A program made the position numbers and the translations under genes. The notes beneath the pieces were generated by a model. That model had not been told where the DNA came from. It did not search any database and saw only the letters and a program-made list of their open reading frames with translations. Shown piece after piece: positions 34,087-38,050 of a DNA stretch of 38,050 bases. The stretch's first letter is position 1; every line of letters starts with the position of its first letter. Origin of the DNA: Bacteroidota bacterium (GTDB taxonomy: Bacteria > Bacteroidota > Ignavibacteria > UBA10030 > SZUA-254); contig JASEHD010000015.1 in assembly GCA_030019075.1 (NCBI GenBank), positions 1-38,050 of the forward strand, given 5' to 3'.

Positions 34087-34230
34087 TGCCTTTGCCAACG
34101 GTAGTTAATAGCAACAAAAATGTAAAATGTCTACGATTCAAAGAGTCGATAGACTCGTTGAGAACCATTGCTCCACTCACAGAAAATTAATCAATAAGAG
34201 TTCGCAACGGCACATCTTTTTTACAAAACA

Positions 34231-34294
34231 CGGAAGTGATAACACAGATGCGTTACCTCTCTACCTATGTCAGATCGGAAAACCTGATATCACT
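34231..34294. repeat. Direct repeat flanking vapBC-like module (downstream copy)
   Basis: About 50 of 61 aligned bases match 35049-35109, in the same orientation, with one three-base gap. It lies just beyond the 3' end of the toxin gene. It contains a degenerate hairpin centred on GTCAGATCGG. Confidence 0.7.
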
Positions 34295-34306
34295 CAAAAG
34301 AAGATT

Positions 34307-34717
34307 CTATTTGAGAAGCAATGAAAAACCTTCTTGTTTAAAATGATGGTCAGATGTGAGAACCCCTGTGATATCTTCGTTCTTCATGACAATCATTGAA
34401 ATACAATCGACATGACTATAACGTTTGTCAGGTCTAGACTTGTACAACACGAGTGCCTGAGCGAAAAGCTCATGGCTAGTAGGAACAACTGTTACTGTAT
34501 CTTGGGCGAGAAGGTTTTCTACTCCCGTTGCAACCGCTGTTCTCCACAATGAACCGTAGGATGAAAATTGATTGAGAACCTCTGACAATACTGCTTCCGT
34601 AGTCCCGATGGTGGAATCTTCATGCTCACTGGCAGCAGTAAGAGCCACTCGATGCAAAGTGTCTTTTGGATTGAACAAAGCAACCCAATACACGGTGTCG
34701 GCAAAGACTTTATTCAC
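34307..34717 (-). CDS. PIN domain (VapC-like) toxin
   Basis: A 136-residue PIN-domain ribonuclease. The acidic active-site residues are in their expected places: Asp7 (VFADTVYW), Glu near residue 46 (AVLSEVLNQF), Asp near 104 (YSHVDCISMIVM) and Asp near 122 (LTSDHHFKQ). VapC-type toxins cut tRNA or rRNA. The start is GTG, two bases after the stop of the preceding antitoxin-like gene, so the pair is translationally linked. The whole module lies between two direct repeats. Confidence 0.85.
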   Translation of the reverse strand: MNKVFADTVYWVALFNPKDTLHRVALTAASEHEDSTIGTTEAVLSEVLNQFSSYGSLWRTAVATGVENLLAQDTVTVVPTSHELFAQALVLYKSRPDKRYSHVDCISMIVMKNEDITGVLTSDHHFKQEGFSLLLK

Positions 34718-34719
34718 AA

Positions 34720-34977
34720 TTAACTCTTATTGTAAAGATAAGTGTCGTGATTTGAAGCGAAATCAACCGGGAGTATTGGTGCTCCGTTATGAATAGCATT
34801 TTCACCTGCATCTGCGATGCATGAAGCAATCCAAGTAAATGATCGGGATTCAGCTTTTTTCTCACTCTTCTTCCGTTGCAGATCTTCTTTAAGCAGTGCA
34901 AAGGTAAACTCCAGTAAGGCGAGTCGTTCTGTTACTGAGAGTTTCCGTACTTCTTCAGTTATTTTTGTGTCGAGCAT
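34720..34977 (-). CDS. Antitoxin-like partner of the PIN-domain toxin
   Basis: Eighty-five residues starting at the ATG at 34977, with GAGGT six bases upstream (a longer frame to 35100 would add a hydrophobic N-terminus that overlaps the repeat and lacks a ribosome site). MLDTKITEEVRKLSVTERLA is a charged helix of the type seen in small antitoxins; the tail (FTWIASCIADAGENAIHNGA) could bind the toxin. I do not recognise a known antitoxin family, and the role is inferred from its position two bases ahead of the PIN-domain gene. Confidence 0.65.
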   Translation of the reverse strand: MLDTKITEEVRKLSVTERLALLEFTFALLKEDLQRKKSEKKAESRSFTWIASCIADAGENAIHNGAPILPVDFASNHDTYLYNKS

Positions 34978-35048
34978 AAAGTACCTCAAAAGATATAAGC
35001 TTATTAACAGAATATACAAAAGAACTACAAGTGAATCAACTGAAAGGC

Positions 35049-35109
35049 CGGAAGCGATAACACCGCATTGCCTCTTTTCGCATGTCAGGTCGGAAGACAT
35101 GACATCACT
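35049..35109. repeat. Direct repeat flanking vapBC-like module (upstream copy)
   Basis: Matches 34231-34294 at about 82%. It includes a hairpin TGTCAGGTC/GACATGACA (35083-35104, 8 of 9 pairs, GGAA loop). It separates the antitoxin promoter region from the outer-membrane-like gene. Confidence 0.7.
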
Positions 35110-35121
35110 GAACCGAGAATT

Positions 35122-35763
35122 TTACAGCACAACACCAAGATATACGATTATAATTTCTGTTTGCTGTGTAGGTTTCTTCGAAGTTGATGTACCACCTCCC
35201 TGTGTATTCAAATCGTATTCAGGTCGTGCTGCTAAAAATCTCACACCAAAATCTATCTTTTCATAAATTATCAACCCACATCCTATTCCCCAACCCCATG
35301 TAAATTTTATCGCCATATTTTGAGTGAACTTCGTACCGCGTTCAACGACTGTGATTTCAGGATATATGCCATAAAAAACACCGCCATGTCCCCTTGCATA
35401 CGATATTACATTTTGATTTAGAGAAAATGAATAACCTAAACTGCCCATGGGCCAAATAAGCAGCCAAGGACCTGCCTCGATTGGACTTTCCGGAGGAAGA
35501 TGGGGCTGACTTTTGATCAATGCAATTTTATCATAAGGATGATAGCACAGAATACCCGATAATCCGATTTCACTGCCAAAATAAAATCTCGAAATTTTCT
35601 CAGCGCCGATTGCGTAACCTTTTTTTGCAAAACCACCTGTGGCACTATCGGTTGATGCAAAATTCCCTATCGGCAAACTCATTCCACCGAACACGCATGT
35701 CTGTCCATTCAACGACTGACTAAACGTCAATATGAGAATTATCGAAAATGCAACTTTATCCAT
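35122..35763 (-). CDS. Outer-membrane beta-barrel-like protein
   Basis: This 213-residue protein has a signal peptide (MDKVAFSIILILTFSQSLNG, cleavage near GQ). Amphipathic, glycine- and aromatic-rich strands follow, such as GYAIGAEKISRFYFGSEIGL, SLGYSFSLNQNVISYARG and IKFTWGWGIGCGLIIY, ending in VYLGVVL. The pattern suits a small outer-membrane barrel, but I do not recognise the family. The stop codon lies only a dozen bases from the repeat that flanks the toxin-antitoxin module. Confidence 0.65.
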   Translation of the reverse strand: MDKVAFSIILILTFSQSLNGQTCVFGGMSLPIGNFASTDSATGGFAKKGYAIGAEKISRFYFGSEIGLSGILCYHPYDKIALIKSQPHLPPESPIEAGPWLLIWPMGSLGYSFSLNQNVISYARGHGGVFYGIYPEITVVERGTKFTQNMAIKFTWGWGIGCGLIIYEKIDFGVRFLAARPEYDLNTQGGGTSTSKKPTQQTEIIIVYLGVVL

Positions 35764-35811
35764 ATCTCAGCGTTCCTCTGGACCTCAGCCACTGCGTTGA
35801 ACTATTAATGA

Positions 35812-37206
35812 TTAATGGCTATCAAGCTCTGCAAACACCTCATCGTTATAAATTTCTTCGAAGAACTCATCGTGGATTTTCTGAACCGCTTCAGTTACAT
35901 CATCATCATCGACGATGAAGCTAAGGTTGGATTTAGATGCACCGAATGTTATCATACTAATTCCGATATCACCAACCGCTTTGAATAATTTATCAATAAT
36001 CTGATTTGCCGGAATGAGATTAGAGCCAATAATACTAACGATGCCCATATTTTCTATCAAGTTGATCATTCCAATCTCACTTAAATCATGTACAACAGCA
36101 GGATTAAAATTCTTTGCATCCAGAACGACAGAATAACTGTACTCTGATGTTACCGTAATCAATCCAATGACATTATATTTTGTAAGAACATTGTGAATGT
36201 GTTCCCAAAAGATATACTGTCCAAATCGTTTCTTCGGTTGTACGTTCAGGATGATTACATTCCTTTTGTATGCAACTGATTTGACAATTGTTTCATGCGA
36301 CTTAAGTTGAATTGATACTAACGTACCTTTCGACTGGGGCTTTCGGGAATTATAAATATGAATGGGAATACTTTTCTCTATCGCAGGCAGCATTGTGCTC
36401 GGATGAAGAACCTTCGCTCCGAAGTATGACAATTCATACGCTTCTTCAAACGATAATTGCTTAATCTTTTTGGGATTCTCGACAACAGTCGGATCGGCAG
36501 TCAGAACACCATCAACATCTGTCCAGATTTGAATATCATCAGCATCCAGAGCAACTCCAATAATAGCGGCAGAAAAATCAGAGCTTTCGCGCCCCATCGT
36601 CGTTCGTCGACCTGTAGAAGTTACACCAATAAATCCTTGCGTAACTGGTACTATACCTTTAACAATTAACGGCTGAGCGATTGATCTGAGCCGATCTTCA
36701 ATTTCTTCCATTAACGGCATTGCTCTGGAAAAGTTTTCATCGGTGATCATAAAATCTTTTGTATCGATCCACTCCGAATCAATACCCTGATCCTGCAATG
36801 CAACTGTAACGATGCGGGAGGAGAGTAGCTCGCCATAACTGAAAAGGGCGTCTAATGTTCGCGGTGTTAACTCACGCAATATAGTTATGCCTTTAATGAT
36901 TGCGTCAATTTCTTCCTTTGTCGTTTCGAGAACATTCCGAAGTGTACGATTGCGGCTGATATGACGAATGAGCTGATCTACAATCGCATAGTGCCGATTG
37001 AATAACTGTGTTGAAACTTCCCTCGCTTCCCGATCGTTTTTTTCTGAAGCAAGTTTCCCGATCTTCTCCAACATGTTTGTCGCCTGAGCAATTGCAGATA
37101 TAACTACAATCGGTTTAGACATTACATGCGACCTTATAATCCGCACAACATTTCCTATCGCCTGAGCATCCTGAGTGGATGTGCCACCAAATTTCATTAC
37201 AATCAT
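35812..37206 (-). CDS. Aspartate kinase
   Basis: Phosphorylates aspartate, the first step towards lysine, threonine and methionine (and diaminopimelate). MIVMKFGGTSTQDAQAI holds the kinase KFGGTS motif. GRESSDFSAAIIGVALDADD and the substrate-region WTDVDGVLTADP are clear. The C-terminal third (SVAYKRNVIILNVQPKKRFG to the end) contains two ACT-type regulatory domains, including GDIGISMITFGASKSNLSFI. The ATG overlaps the TGA of the 48-residue peptide gene (ATGA), so translation is probably coupled to it. The inhibitor specificity of the ACT domains cannot be read from sequence alone. Confidence 0.95.
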   Translation of the reverse strand: MIVMKFGGTSTQDAQAIGNVVRIIRSHVMSKPIVVISAIAQATNMLEKIGKLASEKNDREAREVSTQLFNRHYAIVDQLIRHISRNRTLRNVLETTKEEIDAIIKGITILRELTPRTLDALFSYGELLSSRIVTVALQDQGIDSEWIDTKDFMITDENFSRAMPLMEEIEDRLRSIAQPLIVKGIVPVTQGFIGVTSTGRRTTMGRESSDFSAAIIGVALDADDIQIWTDVDGVLTADPTVVENPKKIKQLSFEEAYELSYFGAKVLHPSTMLPAIEKSIPIHIYNSRKPQSKGTLVSIQLKSHETIVKSVAYKRNVIILNVQPKKRFGQYIFWEHIHNVLTKYNVIGLITVTSEYSYSVVLDAKNFNPAVVHDLSEIGMINLIENMGIVSIIGSNLIPANQIIDKLFKAVGDIGISMITFGASKSNLSFIVDDDDVTEAVQKIHDEFFEEIYNDEVFAELDSH

Positions 37207-37349
37207 GTACGCTTTTCTTTCTTGGTTACCGTATGAAGAAATTTACTTTTCCTACGTTTATTAATTAGAGAGATTAAATAGACAAAAATCACTAAAATAA
37301 CGATCGCTATAATAATAACATTTAAACCAAGGAATTCAAGAATTTTCAT
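37203..37349 (-). CDS. 48-residue single-pass membrane peptide
   Basis: The frame reads MKILEFLGLNVIIIIAIVIL, then VIFVYLISLI, then a basic tail (NKRRKSKFLHTVTKKEKRT). That is one transmembrane helix with a positive cytoplasmic end. It is too short for a usual gene threshold. Its ATG overlaps the TGA of the upstream AhpD-like gene, and its own TGA overlaps the ATG of aspartate kinase, both as ATGA. Two such junctions in a row strongly suggest a real, coupled gene rather than a spacer. Function unknown. Confidence 0.7.
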   Translation of the reverse strand: MKILEFLGLNVIIIAIVILVIFVYLISLINKRRKSKFLHTVTKKEKRT

Positions 37350-37705
37350 TTTACTATGATTTTTTGTTCGTTGTATTCATCTAAGAATGAAACTGCACGA
37401 CGCAGGTGCGGTATAACTATCGATCCGCCTACCGTGAGTGCTACACTGAAAATTTCAAACATCTCATCATCTGTAACACCCGATTCTTTGCATTGCATGA
37501 TGTGGTATGCCACACAATCATCACATCGAAGCACCATCGAAGCTACCAGCCCGAGCATCTCTTTTGTCTTTTCATCAAGTTTCCCCGGTTCATAAGTTAG
37601 CGTATCGACACCAAAAAATCGCTTGATGGCTCGATTATCAGCACTCAAAATCCGTTCGTTCATTTTCTTCCGAAACGATTGAAAATCTTCTACACGTTTG
37701 CTCAT
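37346..37705 (-). CDS. Carboxymuconolactone decarboxylase/AhpD-like protein
   Basis: 119 residues with the AhpD-type core: MLGLVASMVLRCDDCVAYHI, containing the CxxC pair and the following His, and DDEMFEIFSVALTVGGSIVI. Members with CxxC near the helix start act in alkylhydroperoxide or thiol-disulfide chemistry; others are decarboxylases, and which applies here is open. First gene of the coupled set ending with aspartate kinase. Confidence 0.88.
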   Translation of the reverse strand: MSKRVEDFQSFRKKMNERILSADNRAIKRFFGVDTLTYEPGKLDEKTKEMLGLVASMVLRCDDCVAYHIMQCKESGVTDDEMFEIFSVALTVGGSIVIPHLRRAVSFLDEYNEQKIIVK

Positions 37706-37774
37706 AAATATTATTTCCGGAATTAATTCTGTGAAGAGTTTTGAAATGAATAGGCAATAATAGGTTCAATCTTA

Positions 37775-37802
37775 TTTGTTAAACGGTTAATTCGTTAAAT
37801 GG
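37775..37802. repeat. AT-rich spacer repeat (copy 2 of 2)
   Basis: A second copy of the GTTAA/GGTTAATT spacer, 25 of 28 bases identical to 1128-1155. It lies in the gap between tRNA-Ala and the AhpD-like gene. Confidence 0.6.
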
Positions 37803-37857
37803 TGATTGATATTCAAGAGTGGAGTTGCTAATTAACCAATCACCGATTACCAAAGAG

Positions 37858-37930
37858 TGGAGCTGAAGGGGATCGAACCCTCGACCTCCTGAATGCCATT
37901 CAGGCGCTCTCCCAGCTGAGCTACAGCCCC
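37858..37930 (-). tRNA. tRNA-Ala (GGC anticodon)
   Basis: Reading the minus strand: acceptor GGGGCTG/CAGCTCC, D-arm GCTC-loop-GAGC, anticodon stem CCTGA/TCAGG with loop ATGGCAT (anticodon GGC), and T-arm GAGGG-TTCGATC-CCCTT. It is 73 bases, and the CCA end is not encoded. Confidence 0.96.
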
Positions 37931-37949
37931 ATGTGAATTTTCAATTTAC

Positions 37950-37978
37950 AATATACAAATATTGTCAGATTGAATCAA
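37950..37978 (-). promoter_or_regulatory. Candidate promoter of tRNA-Ala
   Basis: On the minus strand, TTGATT (37978-37973), a 17-base spacer and TATATT (37955-37950) lie 19 bases before the mature tRNA 5' end. This fits a sigma-70-type promoter. Bacteroidota-type promoters differ, so this remains a guess. Confidence 0.4.
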
Positions 37979-38029
37979 ACAAAGATATATTGCTCACTGA
38001 TGTTACGCAGAACGATAAAATTCTTGTCC

Positions 38030-38050
38030 GCATCACCGTAAACGGTGACG
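38030..38050. repeat. Hairpin repeat truncated by window end
   Basis: GCATCACCGTAAACGGTGAC and one more base match 18779-18799 at 20 of 21 positions, so the first hairpin of the array before rtcB recurs here. The rest of the element lies outside the window. Confidence 0.7.

Noticed and set aside
34127-34324. 65-codon open frame on the plus strand
   Set aside because: It overlaps the direct repeat and the end of the PIN-domain gene, and its sequence does not look protein-like.
34978-35100. N-terminal hydrophobic extension of the antitoxin-like gene
   Set aside because: It starts inside the flanking repeat; a good ribosome site precedes the internal ATG at 34977.
37817-37864. Possible attachment site: AGAGTGGAG repeated near the tRNA-Ala 3' end
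   Set aside because: Only about 10 bases match and they lie 37 bases apart, with no integrase or mobile cargo between.
1-38050. Insertion sequences, transposases, integrases, rRNA, CRISPR arrays
   Set aside because: None recognised; mobile-looking material is limited to small palindromic repeats and toxin-antitoxin modules.

Overview
The window looks like a chromosomal contig from a member of the FCB group, most likely an Ignavibacteriota/Ignavibacteriales-type bacterium. The evidence is two large secreted proteins ending in type IX-secretion-like C-terminal sorting domains (YPNPFNP motif), a parB-linked DUF5683 gene, SpoIIE/GAF and TPR proteins of a kind common there, AT-rich sequence and many palindromic intergenic repeats. 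The assignment is an inference from family content; no phylogenetic marker is present apart from one tRNA-Ala(GGC).

Layout. 1-1711 (+): 3' part of parB, ridA and a DUF5683 membrane protein. 1736-3648 (-): a lipoprotein, a four-helix membrane protein and a PAS protein, apparently one operon. 3919-5859 (+): a polytopic membrane protein with a C-terminal TPR domain. 5873-7855 (-): an ABC-F ATPase. 8084-12077 (-) is an accessory stretch of small genes: a pirin gene broken by one in-frame stop, a small dimeric-barrel protein, a Phd/ParE toxin-antitoxin pair with a visible operator, an internally deleted VOC protein with a repeat-derived tail, a cupin and a lipoprotein, separated by REP-like repeats. 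12332-15704 (-): EttA-type ABC-F, a methyltransferase-like protein and the arsenite methyltransferase ArsM. 15861-20360 (+): class I fumarase, an EVE-domain protein with a predicted nuclease domain, a DUF2007 protein, a hairpin array and RtcB RNA ligase. 20375-32648 (-): a 1230-residue secreted repeat protein, a PP2C/SpoIIE phosphatase, a TPR protein, an SppA peptidase with an N-terminal barrel-like domain, and a secreted M28 peptidase. 32923-34086 (+): an HExxH peptidase-like protein. 34307-37705 (-): a VapBC-like toxin-antitoxin pair between two direct repeats, an outer-membrane-like protein, aspartate kinase, an otherwise easily missed 48-residue membrane peptide, and an AhpD-like protein. 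The window ends with tRNA-Ala and the start of another hairpin repeat.

Most interesting points: (1) a 30-bp perfect palindromic element (with two 2-bp variable positions) inserted in frame at the same place in two unrelated sorting domains, with a half copy in the ABC-F linker, resembling protein-coding palindromic elements; (2) the EVE plus PD-(D/E)XK-like protein, a candidate modification-dependent restriction enzyme; (3) the 48-residue single-pass peptide coupled by ATGA overlaps on both sides to an AhpD-like gene and aspartate kinase; (4) the vapBC module framed by 82%-identical direct repeats; (5) several genes whose ends are visibly rewritten by repeats or deletions (the TPR membrane protein start, the VOC protein, the phosphatase/TPR overlap, pirin). 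No transposase, CRISPR array, rRNA or prophage was seen.
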